Position numbers and translations under genes: made by a program
Notes under the pieces: model-generated
What the model saw: only the letters and a program-made list of their open reading frames with translations
The model's database searches: none
Told to the model about the DNA's origin: nothing
Shown: positions 47,743 through 55,751 of the stretch, piece after piece
Layout: every line of letters begins with the position of its first letter
Numbering within the stretch: position 1 is the first letter of the stretch
DNA from: Minwuia thermotolerans
Lineage (GTDB): Bacteria > Pseudomonadota > Alphaproteobacteria > Minwuiales > Minwuiaceae
Direction of reading: 5' to 3'
DNA: 64,000 bases
NCBI GenBank assembly: GCA_021604565.1
Contig: BQJF01000002.1
Coordinates: forward strand, 1 to 64,000

Positions 47743-48336
47743 TCAGACTAGGGCAAAACCGACAGAGATGACGAGCAGGATTGCGAAGCAGATGTTGGTC
47801 ATGCGTGACAGGCGTGGGTCTCGCAGTGTCGACGCGATCAGTGAGCCGAACGCGAGCCATGCGCTGTTGATGAGGATGATCAGCGGTGCCAGCGCCAGGA
47901 TCTTGAGCAGGCTGTCGGTCAGCAGGTCCCCCGCGACCAGCTGATGGCCGGAGAAGACCGCACCAATGGCAGCGAAGGCCTTCGGATTGGCGATGGCCAG
48001 CAGGAAGCCTGCGGTCAGGGACGGACGCTTGCGTGCGTCCGCGCCTTGTCCGAGCGGGGGCGCGGTCGCGATACGCCAGGCGAGGTAGAGAATGTAGCAT
48101 GCCGCGACTATGGTGATGACCGATCCGAGTGCCGGCACAGCCAGGATTGCACCGGTGATGCCCGTCGCGACCAGCAACAGCACGCCGACCGTGCCGAGGA
48201 TGATCCCGCAGAGATAGGACAGGGCAGGGCGTGAGCCGAAGGCGGCTGCCGTGGCGGCCACGCTCAGGGTTGCGGGTCCGGGGCTGCCCATCAGCGGGAT
48301 TGCGGCCAGGTAGAGCAATAGCAGGTTTTCGTTCAT
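47743..48336 (-). CDS. LysE-family translocator
   Basis: This 197-residue membrane protein has the six-helix layout of the LysE/RhtB exporters. The family signature is seen as AIPLMGSPGPATLSVAATAA near the start. These proteins expel amino acids or related compounds. GGAGGCGAGG precedes the ATG at 48336. It is divergent from the AraC-type regulator gene, an arrangement that usually means the regulator controls the exporter, and it sits between the two halves of the TPP enzyme. Confidence 0.88.
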   Translation of the reverse strand: MNENLLLLYLAAIPLMGSPGPATLSVAATAAAFGSRPALSYLCGIILGTVGVLLLVATGITGAILAVPALGSVITIVAACYILYLAWRIATAPPLGQGADARKRPSLTAGFLLAIANPKAFAAIGAVFSGHQLVAGDLLTDSLLKILALAPLIILINSAWLAFGSLIASTLRDPRLSRMTNICFAILLVISVGFALV

Positions 48337-48397
48337 CCTCGCCTCCGTCAGAATGGGGCGCAGTCTGGCTGCTCTCTGAGGCGTGGGGATAGAACGT

Positions 48398-49237
48398 ATG
48401 TGCAGCGAACCGGATGTGGACATACGTGCCGGGAACCGCTGGTCGGGGGGCGTGGTCGCGCCCGGTCTGGAATGGGCGGCTGCAGACTTTCCCGAGCACC
48501 AGTTCACGCCCCACCGCCATGATGGCTATGTGGTCGGGGTCACGGGCACCGGCGTGCAGCGCTTCACCTACCGTGGCGCTGAACGGCTGTCGCTGCCGGG
48601 GGAGGTCTTCCTGCTGCACCCGGACGAACGGCACGATGGGCGTCCCGGAACGAAGGCAGGGTTCGGCTTTCGTGCGGTCTACCTGTCACCGGATCATGTG
48701 CTGGCGGCGCTGGACCAGTCTGCCCTGCCGTTCAGTCCGGAGCCGGTTCACGACGCGCAGGCTGTTTCCGAACTCGTGCTTTCGGTCTTCGATGTCTGGT
48801 CCGGTGGGGAACCGGATGACCTGGCGGTCAATGATGCTGTCTGCCTGATGGCGGACCTGTTCCAGCGTGTTTCGGATCAGCGCGGGGCACCCGGTCTGGC
48901 GCGACGAGGGAAGCGTATCGATCCGCTGATCCGGCGTGTGCGAGAGGACCTGATGTCGGTGACGGATGCGCCGGTGATGATCCGGGATCTAGAGCGGAGG
49001 CATGGCCTGGACCGCTTCACCCTCAGTCGCGATTTCCGGCGCGCTTTCGGGGTGACACCCAGTCGTTTCATCCTGCTGCGACGACTTGATCGTGCGCGCG
49101 TCATGCTGCGGCAGGGCCAGTCGCTTGCCGATGTCGCCGTCACGGCCGGGTTCGCCGACCAGAGCCACATGACGCGGCACTTCCGGGCAACCTACGGCCT
49201 TACGCCGGGACGCTGGCGCGACATGCAGGTGAGCTGA
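48398..49237 (+). CDS. AraC-family transcriptional regulator
   Basis: This 279-residue regulator has an N-terminal cupin-like ligand domain (FTPHRHDGYVVGVTGTG, about 40-56) and a C-terminal double helix-turn-helix of the AraC type (RFTLSRDFRRAFGVTPSRFI and ADVAVTAGFADQSHMTRHFR). It probably activates the divergent lysE gene and perhaps the TPP-enzyme genes in response to an amino acid or analogue. ATG 48398 is preferred over GTG 48383 because GGGGAT lies upstream of it. Confidence 0.9.
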   Translation: MCSEPDVDIRAGNRWSGGVVAPGLEWAAADFPEHQFTPHRHDGYVVGVTGTGVQRFTYRGAERLSLPGEVFLLHPDERHDGRPGTKAGFGFRAVYLSPDHVLAALDQSALPFSPEPVHDAQAVSELVLSVFDVWSGGEPDDLAVNDAVCLMADLFQRVSDQRGAPGLARRGKRIDPLIRRVREDLMSVTDAPVMIRDLERRHGLDRFTLSRDFRRAFGVTPSRFILLRRLDRARVMLRQGQSLADVAVTAGFADQSHMTRHFRATYGLTPGRWRDMQVS

Positions 49238-49245
49238 AGGGGGGG

Positions 49246-49758
49246 CTATTTCCCGAAGTTCTTGGTGCCGATCAGCCGTTGCGCGATCAGCACGGCAACC
49301 GCCATCTGCCCCTCGAACGCCATGGCGGCGGCGGCGGCGGTCATCGGTCCCGCGTCCGAGGCATCGTCCAGCCGGAAGGTACGGGTTCCCATCATCTCCA
49401 GCATCGGTCCGGCGGCCTGACCCATGGAAAGCTGCCAGGGATTGAATTCCCCGAACTCGCCACGCATCGTCACCAGCATCAGCAGCGGAAAGCGGCAGGT
49501 CTGGGTGGTCGCCAGCATGTTCGGGCAGTTGCCGACACCACTCGACTGCATCAGCAGCGCACCGCGCTGCCCCCCCAGCCAGGCTCCGGCCAGGACTGCC
49601 GGTCCCTCCGCCTCTGTCGTCAGGGAGACGGCCTGGATGTCATTGTCCGCACGTGCACGTTCGATCAGCCGCTTGTGTCCGGCATCCGGAACATAGGCGA
49701 TCTGGCGCACGTCGGCACCCTGCAATGCCTCGAAGATCTGATCCGGCCAATCGGACAT
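49246..49758 (-). CDS. TPP-dependent decarboxylase, PYR-domain (N-terminal) subunit
   Basis: This 170-residue protein is a stand-alone pyrimidine-binding TPP domain like the alpha subunit of sulfopyruvate or phosphonopyruvate decarboxylase. The catalytic glutamate lies in SLTTEAEGPAVLAGAWLGG, and the QSSGVGNCPNML segment is typical. It should pair with the TPP-binding subunit at 47101-47706 to make an active enzyme. The two genes, normally adjacent, are separated by 1.5 kb carrying lysE and araC. GGAGGGG precedes the ATG at 49758. Related subunits serve coenzyme M and phosphonate pathways. Confidence 0.83.
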   Translation of the reverse strand: MSDWPDQIFEALQGADVRQIAYVPDAGHKRLIERARADNDIQAVSLTTEAEGPAVLAGAWLGGQRGALLMQSSGVGNCPNMLATTQTCRFPLLMLVTMRGEFGEFNPWQLSMGQAAGPMLEMMGTRTFRLDDASDAGPMTAAAAAMAFEGQMAVAVLIAQRLIGTKNFGK

Positions 49759-49858
49759 GCGGTCCCCTCCCCACGGTCATACCTGCATGACCCCGATGAT
49801 AGTTGCGCTCCGTCAGTCGTCCACACAAACTGTCGCCCGATCCGGGGAGGGATGAAAT

Positions 49859-51124
49859 TTGACAGACGCAGATGCAGGCGAAAGCGCCGGGGGCGGCATG
49901 TTCTACGGCTGGGTGATCGTCTGGGCGGCGTTCACGATCCTGTTCGTCAGCTTCGGCGCGGCGTACAGCTTTCCCGCCTTCTTCACGCCATTGCAGAACG
50001 AGTTCGGGGCGACACGCGGCGACACATCCTTCGTCTTCGGCATCGCCGGGTTCCTCTATTTCTTCCTGGGGGCCTTCTCCGGTCCTGCCGGTGACCGGCT
50101 GGGGCCGAAGCAGGTGGTGGTCTTCGGTGCCATCGTGGCGGCACTGGGCCTCTGTTTCGCGGCCACGGCCACCAGGATCGAACAGGTCTACTGGGGCTAC
50201 GGTCTCGGCGTCGGCGTTGGTGTCGGCTGCATGTACGTGCCCGCTGTCGGTGCGGTGCAGCGCTGGTTCGCGCGCCGCCGCGCCACAGCCTCCGGCCTTG
50301 CCATCACCGGCATCGGTGTCGGGACCTTCGTTGCCCCGATGGCAGCGCATGAACTGATCACGCTGCTCGACTGGCGCCAGACCTATCTGGTGCTTGCGGG
50401 CGTGGTGCTGGTGCTCGGGGTGACGAGCGGCCTGCTGCTGGAGAATTCACCTGCCCGTCGCGGCCAGTTTCCCGATGGCGCCGCCACTGCGCCCTCCAGC
50501 GCCGATGCCGCCGAATCAATGGATGTCCAGGCTGCCCGCAGGACCCTGCCGATCTGGCTGGTCTATTTCGGATCCCTGCTGGTCTCCATCGGTCTGTTCA
50601 TGCCGTTCGTGCATCTGAAACCCTTCGCGCAGGACCTCGGACTGTCGGCGCAGCAGGGGATCTGGGTCGTCAGCTCGGTCGGTATCGGCTCCATTCTGGG
50701 CCGCATGATCCTGGGCCCGGTCGCCGAACGGTACGGGCGCAAGCCGGTGGTGCTGGGGCTCTACATCGGTCTCGCCGCCATCTTCGTCTTCTGGTACCTG
50801 TCCGTCTCGCTCTGGATGCTGCTCTTCTTCGGGGTGGTCTTCGGCACGCTCTACGGCGGCTTTGTCGCCCTCGCGCCCGCCTTGCTGGCGGACTACTACG
50901 GTGTCGGCCATGCAGGGGGTATCCTTGGGTTCGTCTATTCCTCGGTCGCAGTCGGGGCGCTGATCGGCAACCCGATCGCAGGCTACATGTACGACGCTGC
51001 ACAGAGCTATGACCTGCCGATCCTGATTGGTGCCGGGTTGTGCGGGGCAGGCGCGCTCTGCATTCTGGCGATGCCGTCTCCGGCGCGGTGGCGGGCGCGG
51101 CGGTTCGGTGCTGCGCAGGGCTGA
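49859..51124 (+). CDS. MFS transporter (OFA/monocarboxylate-like)
   Basis: This 421-residue protein has twelve predicted membrane helices in two halves, with the MFS loop motif seen as GDRLGPKQVVVFG and, in the second half, GPVAERYGRKPVVLG. The layout resembles oxalate/formate and monocarboxylate transporters, so an organic acid substrate is plausible. The start is TTG 49859, chosen for its strong upstream GGAGGGATG; ATG 49898 is the fallback. It is the first of three co-directed genes with the hydratase and TauE genes. Confidence 0.87.
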   Translation: MTDADAGESAGGGMFYGWVIVWAAFTILFVSFGAAYSFPAFFTPLQNEFGATRGDTSFVFGIAGFLYFFLGAFSGPAGDRLGPKQVVVFGAIVAALGLCFAATATRIEQVYWGYGLGVGVGVGCMYVPAVGAVQRWFARRRATASGLAITGIGVGTFVAPMAAHELITLLDWRQTYLVLAGVVLVLGVTSGLLLENSPARRGQFPDGAATAPSSADAAESMDVQAARRTLPIWLVYFGSLLVSIGLFMPFVHLKPFAQDLGLSAQQGIWVVSSVGIGSILGRMILGPVAERYGRKPVVLGLYIGLAAIFVFWYLSVSLWMLLFFGVVFGTLYGGFVALAPALLADYYGVGHAGGILGFVYSSVAVGALIGNPIAGYMYDAAQSYDLPILIGAGLCGAGALCILAMPSPARWRARRFGAAQG

Positions 51125-51144
51125 CCGATAGGGGAGAAACGGAC

Positions 51145-51990
51145 ATGAACTGGAACACGATCCTCTACGCGGTCAGCGAACGGGTGGCGACGATCACCCT
51201 CAACCGCCCCGACCGCATGAACGCGATCAACGATGACCTGCCGAGGGAACTGGCGGAGGCGGTGCGTCGTGCCGATGACGACGATGACGTGCACGCGATT
51301 GTCCTGCAGGGGGCGGGCCGCGCCTTCTGCGCCGGGTATGACCTGAAGGAGTACGCGGAGGGGGATCGGGAGAACGTCTACACCCAGTCCATGCCCTGGG
51401 ATCCGATGATCGACTACCGCCTGATGAAGGCGAACACGGATGCCTTCACGACGCTCTGGCGCTGCTACAAGCCGACGATTGCCAAGGTGCATGGCTTTGC
51501 CGTCGCCGGGGGCAGCGACATCGCGCTCTGCTGTGACCTTATCGTCATGGCCGACGATGCCAAGATCGGCTATCCGCCGACGCGGGTCTGGGGCTGTCCG
51601 TCCACCGGCATGTGGGTGCATCGCCTCGGCGCGCAGCAGGCCAAGCGGATGCTGTTCACCGGCGACCTGATCGACGGGCAGGAGGCCGTGCGCATCGGTC
51701 TGGCGCTGGAGTCGGTTCCGGCGGATCAACTGGATGAACGCGTGACGGCGCTGGCAGCGCGCATGTCCGGCGTGCCGAAGAACCAGTTGATGATGCAGAA
51801 ACTGATGATCAACCAGGCCATCGATGCGCAGGGCATGCAGAACACCCAGATGGTCGCGACCCTGTTCGACGGCATCACCCGCCACAGTCCGGAGGGCCTC
51901 TGGTTCAAGGAACTGAGTGAGCGCGTCGGATTTCAGGAGGCCGTGCGCAAGCGCGATTCCGGTGAACCACTGGGGCCAGGCAGCAACTGA
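51145..51990 (+). CDS. Enoyl-CoA hydratase/isomerase family protein
   Basis: This 281-residue crotonase-fold protein has the oxyanion-hole segments GRAFCAGYDLKEY and VHGFAVAGGSDIALCCDLIV. The GYPPTRVWGCPSTGMWVHRL stretch matches annotated crotonase-like proteins whose substrate is not known. The start ATG 51145 is fixed by AGGGGAG upstream; it lies 20 bases after the MFS gene. The neighbouring transporter suggests that it works on an imported acid after CoA activation, but no ligase gene is adjacent. Confidence 0.88.
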   Translation: MNWNTILYAVSERVATITLNRPDRMNAINDDLPRELAEAVRRADDDDDVHAIVLQGAGRAFCAGYDLKEYAEGDRENVYTQSMPWDPMIDYRLMKANTDAFTTLWRCYKPTIAKVHGFAVAGGSDIALCCDLIVMADDAKIGYPPTRVWGCPSTGMWVHRLGAQQAKRMLFTGDLIDGQEAVRIGLALESVPADQLDERVTALAARMSGVPKNQLMMQKLMINQAIDAQGMQNTQMVATLFDGITRHSPEGLWFKELSERVGFQEAVRKRDSGEPLGPGSN

Positions 51991-52027
51991 CCCGCATTGC
52001 GCAGCGCCAGTCCGGAACCAGCATTCC

Positions 52028-52798
52028 ATGATCACCGATCCCGTCTTCTATGCGGTGGCGATTCCGGCGCTGATGCTGGTCGGCATCTCAAAGGGTGGCT
52101 TCGGCTCGGGCATCGGCATCGTCGCCGCGCCTGCAATCTCCCTTGTCGTTCCGCCGCTGACCGCCATCGGCATCATGCTGCCGCTGCTCTGCCTGATGGA
52201 CCTGTTCGGGGTCTGGAGCTATCGCCGGTCGTGGAGCCGTTCGATGATGCTCTATCTGGCGCCCGGCGCGGTGCTGGGCATCGGTATCGCCACGCTGACA
52301 GCGGGGCTGGTGGATGAGCACATGATCCGCGTCATGGTCGGTGCCATCGCGGTGCTGTTCTCGCTGGATCACTGGCGCAGGCAATGGCGGGGCAGGGGCA
52401 TTGTCGCCGCGCCTCGGGCGGAGAACCGCGTAAGCGGCATCTTCTGGGCGGCGGTCTCGGGCTTCACCAGCTTCGTTGGCCATGCAGGCGGACCGCCGCT
52501 GCAGGTCTATCTGCTGCCTTTGCGGATGGACAAGACCGTGTTCGTCGGCACCACGGTGATCTTCTTCATGGCCGTCAATTACGCCAAGCTGGTGCCCTAT
52601 GCCTGGCTGGGCCTGCTGAACCAAACCAACCTGCTGACGGCGCTGGTCCTGGCCCCGGTCTGCCCGGTGGCGATGCGCGCCGGCATCTGGCTGCATGACA
52701 AGGTGCCGGAGAAACCGTTCTACGCCCTTTGCTACGCCTTCGTCTTCATCGTCGGGCTGAAGCTGCTGTTCGATGGCGTCAGCGGCTGGGTGGGGTGA
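52028..52798 (+). CDS. TauE/SafE-family anion permease
   Basis: This 256-residue membrane protein has the TauE/SafE (DUF81) fold with about eight hydrophobic segments; the opening VGISKGGFGSGIGIVAAPA and SGFTSFVGHAGGPPLQVYLL are family landmarks. Members are linked to export of sulfite, sulfoacetate or other anions, though substrates are mostly untested. It is 37 bases after the hydratase gene and convergent with recJ. With the TPP decarboxylase and MFS nearby, a sulfonate or organic-acid theme is possible. Confidence 0.9.
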   Translation: MITDPVFYAVAIPALMLVGISKGGFGSGIGIVAAPAISLVVPPLTAIGIMLPLLCLMDLFGVWSYRRSWSRSMMLYLAPGAVLGIGIATLTAGLVDEHMIRVMVGAIAVLFSLDHWRRQWRGRGIVAAPRAENRVSGIFWAAVSGFTSFVGHAGGPPLQVYLLPLRMDKTVFVGTTVIFFMAVNYAKLVPYAWLGLLNQTNLLTALVLAPVCPVAMRAGIWLHDKVPEKPFYALCYAFVFIVGLKLLFDGVSGWVG

Positions 52799-52816
52799 GG
52801 CGTCGCAACCGCTGCC

Positions 52817-54631
52817 TCAGGTGACCGGTGCCGCATCCTCGATGATGAACTGCGCGCGCGCCGCGCCCTGCCAGTGATCGACGCGCAGGTGTCCGGCCAG
52901 ATGCATGCTGCCCCCCTTGCGGGCATTCCCCAGCAGCGCGGCACCGAGCGGGCCGTCGGTGGCGCGGAAGGCGATCCCCGTGGCACGTCCGCCGGTCCGG
53001 CCGGAGAGGATGACGCGCACGTGGTTCTCCCCCACCACGTCGGCTTTCACCAGTTTCGCGTCGGTGACGGCAATGCGCGGTTCGGGGTTGCCCGCGCCAA
53101 AGGGACCGGCCCGCTGCATGGTCTCCGCCAGGTCGATGCTGATGCCCTGGATCGCGACCGATCCGTCTATCTTGAGGCCCGATCCGGTGCGCGCCTGCGC
53201 GACCGGGTTTGACAGACGCTCCTCCAGAAAATCGCTGAAGGCGTCCAGCCGGTCGCTGGCAATGGTAATCCCCGCCGCCATGGCGTGCCCGCCGCCATTG
53301 ATCAGCAGTCCCGCCTGTCGTGCTGCCGTGACTGCCGCCCCAAGGTCCACGCCCCGGATTGACCGCCCTGAGCCCTTGCCCTGCGCACCGTCCAGCGCGA
53401 CCACCAGACTGGGGCGACCGGTGCGGTCCTTCAGGCGGCTTGCCACGATGCCGATGACGCCCGGGTGCCAGCCCTCCGCTGCGACGATGGTAACGGCGCG
53501 ATTGTCCTGGCCTTCGACACGGGCCAGGGCTTCTTCCAGCACATTGGCCTCGATGCGCTTGCGTTCGTCATTCAGACGGTCGAGTTCCATTGCGATGCCG
53601 ACCGCTTCCTCCCGGTCGTCGGTGGTGAGCAGCCGGGCACCCAGGTCAGCCTTGCCGACCCGTCCCCCGGCATTCACCCTCGGCCCCAGCAGGAACCCGG
53701 CGTGATAGGTGCCGGGTGGTCCATTGACGCGCGCCACGTCGGCCAGTGTTGTCAGGCCCAGGCTCTGCCGCTGGGCCATGACCTTCAGCCCCTGCGCCAC
53801 CAGCGCCCGGTTCAGCCCGACCAGCGGCACCACATCGCAGACCGTGCCCAGCGCAACGATGTCCAGCAGGCTCATGAGGTCGGGCGCCTTCCGCGCACTG
53901 AACCATCCGGCGGCGCGCAGTGTGCGGTTGACGGCGATCGCCAGCATGAAAGCCACACCGACAGCCGCGAGATAGCCGAGGCCGCTGCCGCAATCGGTCC
54001 GGTTGGGATTGACGATGGCTGCGGCCCTGGGCAGGCGGCTCTCCGCCAGGTGGTGGTCGATCACCGCCACGCTGATCCCTTCCTCGGCGGCCTGTTCCAG
54101 CACGTCGAAGGCGGCGATGCCGCAGTCGACGGTCAGCACCAGAGCCGCCCCCTCCGCATGCAGCTTGCGCAGTGCAGCGATATTGGGGCCGTAGCCTTCT
54201 GTCATCCGGTCGGGAATGTAGTAGCGCACGGTCCCGCCCGCCGCCTGCAGGAAGCGATAGAGCAGCGCAGAGGATGTGGCGCCATCCACGTCGTAGTCGC
54301 CGAAGACGGCGATGGGCCTGCCCTGCTGCACGCAGGCGGCCACCAGTTCCGCAGTCCGGTCCATGTCGGCCAAGGAGGAAGGATCGGGCAGCAGGTCCTT
54401 CAGGCGCGGTTCCAGGTATCCCGGCGCTTCGTCCGGCGTGACGCCACGGCTGACCAGCAGCCCCGCAACGATCTCCGGCAGGCCGAGCTTCTGCGCCATG
54501 GCCTGCGCCAGACGTTCCTGCGCCGGATCGATGGCGGCGACCCAGCGCCGCCCGGTGACGGACTGGCCGACACCCAGAAATGCGGGATGGGGTTCGGCCG
54601 GTTTCAAGGGTTCATCCCGTTGCCTGGGCAC
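52817..54631 (-). CDS. recJ: Single-stranded-DNA-specific exonuclease RecJ
   Basis: RecJ degrades single-stranded DNA 5' to 3' in recombination and mismatch repair. This 604-residue chain has the DHH motifs, among them FGDYDVDGATSS, VDCGIAAF and VIDHHLAESRLP, and the DHHA1 region with GGHAMAAG, all intact. The start is not firmly fixed. GTG 54631 is used here, with GGGGGAG upstream inside the palindrome; GTG 54664 lies in the loop of the 28-bp palindrome. It is the last gene of the alaC-hom-glpX-recJ operon. Confidence 0.94.
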   Translation of the reverse strand: MPRQRDEPLKPAEPHPAFLGVGQSVTGRRWVAAIDPAQERLAQAMAQKLGLPEIVAGLLVSRGVTPDEAPGYLEPRLKDLLPDPSSLADMDRTAELVAACVQQGRPIAVFGDYDVDGATSSALLYRFLQAAGGTVRYYIPDRMTEGYGPNIAALRKLHAEGAALVLTVDCGIAAFDVLEQAAEEGISVAVIDHHLAESRLPRAAAIVNPNRTDCGSGLGYLAAVGVAFMLAIAVNRTLRAAGWFSARKAPDLMSLLDIVALGTVCDVVPLVGLNRALVAQGLKVMAQRQSLGLTTLADVARVNGPPGTYHAGFLLGPRVNAGGRVGKADLGARLLTTDDREEAVGIAMELDRLNDERKRIEANVLEEALARVEGQDNRAVTIVAAEGWHPGVIGIVASRLKDRTGRPSLVVALDGAQGKGSGRSIRGVDLGAAVTAARQAGLLINGGGHAMAAGITIASDRLDAFSDFLEERLSNPVAQARTGSGLKIDGSVAIQGISIDLAETMQRAGPFGAGNPEPRIAVTDAKLVKADVVGENHVRVILSGRTGGRATGIAFRATDGPLGAALLGNARKGGSMHLAGHLRVDHWQGAARAQFIIEDAAPVT

Positions 54632-54635
54632 TGCA

Positions 54636-54706
54636 CCGGCCCACTCCCCCACCTGGCCACCCACACAAGCATCCTCAATGGGTGGCCAGGTGGGGGAGTG
54701 GGCCGG
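54636..54706. repeat. Perfect 28-bp inverted repeat with 15-nt loop between glpX and recJ
   Basis: The arms 54636-54663 and 54679-54706 are exact reverse complements over 28 bases (about 80% GC), separated by a 15-base loop. The element occupies most of the 105-base space between the recJ start and the glpX stop and contains the upstream candidate recJ start and ribosome-binding bases. No T-run follows in either direction. Such a long perfect stem in an operon is rare and could attenuate recJ expression. Confidence 0.9.
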
Positions 54707-54736
54707 AACGGCACCATCATCAGGCAGACCTCACGC

Positions 54737-55699
54737 TCAGACGGCGATCCGTGTACGGCCCTCGATACGGCGGATGGTGCCGGTGCGCGACCGCATCACG
54801 ATGGAATCGGTGATGATCTGGCCATTGGCCCGGCGGACACCGCGCAGCATGCCGCCGGTGGTGACACCGGTTGCGGTGAAGATCACGTCACCCGCCGCCA
54901 GTTCCTCCAGACCGTACTTGCGGTTCAGGTCGGTGATGCCGATCCGCTCCGCCCGGCCCTTCTCGTCATTGTTTCGGAACACCAGACGGCCCTGCATCTG
55001 GCCCCCGACGCAGCGCAGCGCCGCAGCGGCCAGCACACCCTCCGGCGCGCCGCCGGTGCCGATGTACAGGTCGACCGAGGTATCGGGGTCGGTGGTCGCG
55101 ATCACGCCGGCCACGTCGCCGTCCGGGATCAACTGGATTCGGGCACCCGCCGCGCGGGATTCGCGAATGATCTCGCCATGGCGGGGGCGGTCGAGGATGC
55201 AGACGGTCAGATCCGAGATGGCGCAGCCCTTGGCCTCCGCGAGGCTGCCCAGGTTCTCCGCGACGGAGCGGTCAAGGTCCACGACCCCTTCCGGCAGTCC
55301 GCCGCCAACGGCGATCTTGTCCATGTAGACGTCGGGGGAGTTCAGCAGCTTGCCCTTCTCCGACAGGGCCATCACGGCCAGTGCGCCGGGCGCAGCCTTC
55401 GCGGTGATGGTCGTGCCTTCCAGCGGGTCGAGGGCGATATCGACTTCGGGGCCAGTGCCGAGGCCGACTTCCTCCCCGATGTAGAGCATCGGTGCCTCGT
55501 CACGCTCGCCTTCGCCGATCACCACGGTGCCCCGGATCGACAGACCGTTCAGCGCGGTGCGCATGGCGTCCACCGCAGCCTGGTCGGCGGCCTTCTCGTT
55601 GCCCATGCCGATCCAGTTGCACGCGGCCACGGCTCCGGCCTCTGTCACGCGGACTGCTTCCAGCGTCAGATTGCGGTCAAGTTTTGCCCTGTCACCCAT
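54737..55699 (-). CDS. glpX: Class II fructose-1,6-bisphosphatase
   Basis: GlpX removes the 1-phosphate of fructose 1,6-bisphosphate for gluconeogenesis. This 320-residue protein has the metal-binding GEGERDEAPMLYIGEEVG and the DPLEGTT motif, and KIAVGG, ATGVTTGGMLRGVRR and the C-terminal domain are intact. I choose the ATG at 55699 (MGDRAKLDRNL) because AAGGG lies nine bases upstream; ATGs at 55708 and 55720 are possible. It is third in the alaC-hom-glpX-recJ order typical of alphaproteobacteria. Confidence 0.95.
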   Translation of the reverse strand: MGDRAKLDRNLTLEAVRVTEAGAVAACNWIGMGNEKAADQAAVDAMRTALNGLSIRGTVVIGEGERDEAPMLYIGEEVGLGTGPEVDIALDPLEGTTITAKAAPGALAVMALSEKGKLLNSPDVYMDKIAVGGGLPEGVVDLDRSVAENLGSLAEAKGCAISDLTVCILDRPRHGEIIRESRAAGARIQLIPDGDVAGVIATTDPDTSVDLYIGTGGAPEGVLAAAALRCVGGQMQGRLVFRNNDEKGRAERIGITDLNRKYGLEELAAGDVIFTATGVTTGGMLRGVRRANGQIITDSIVMRSRTGTIRRIEGRTRIAV

Positions 55700-55751
55700 T
55701 GCGTTCATCCCTTCAGGCATTTCGACATGCCACAGTTTCGATTGCGGACCC

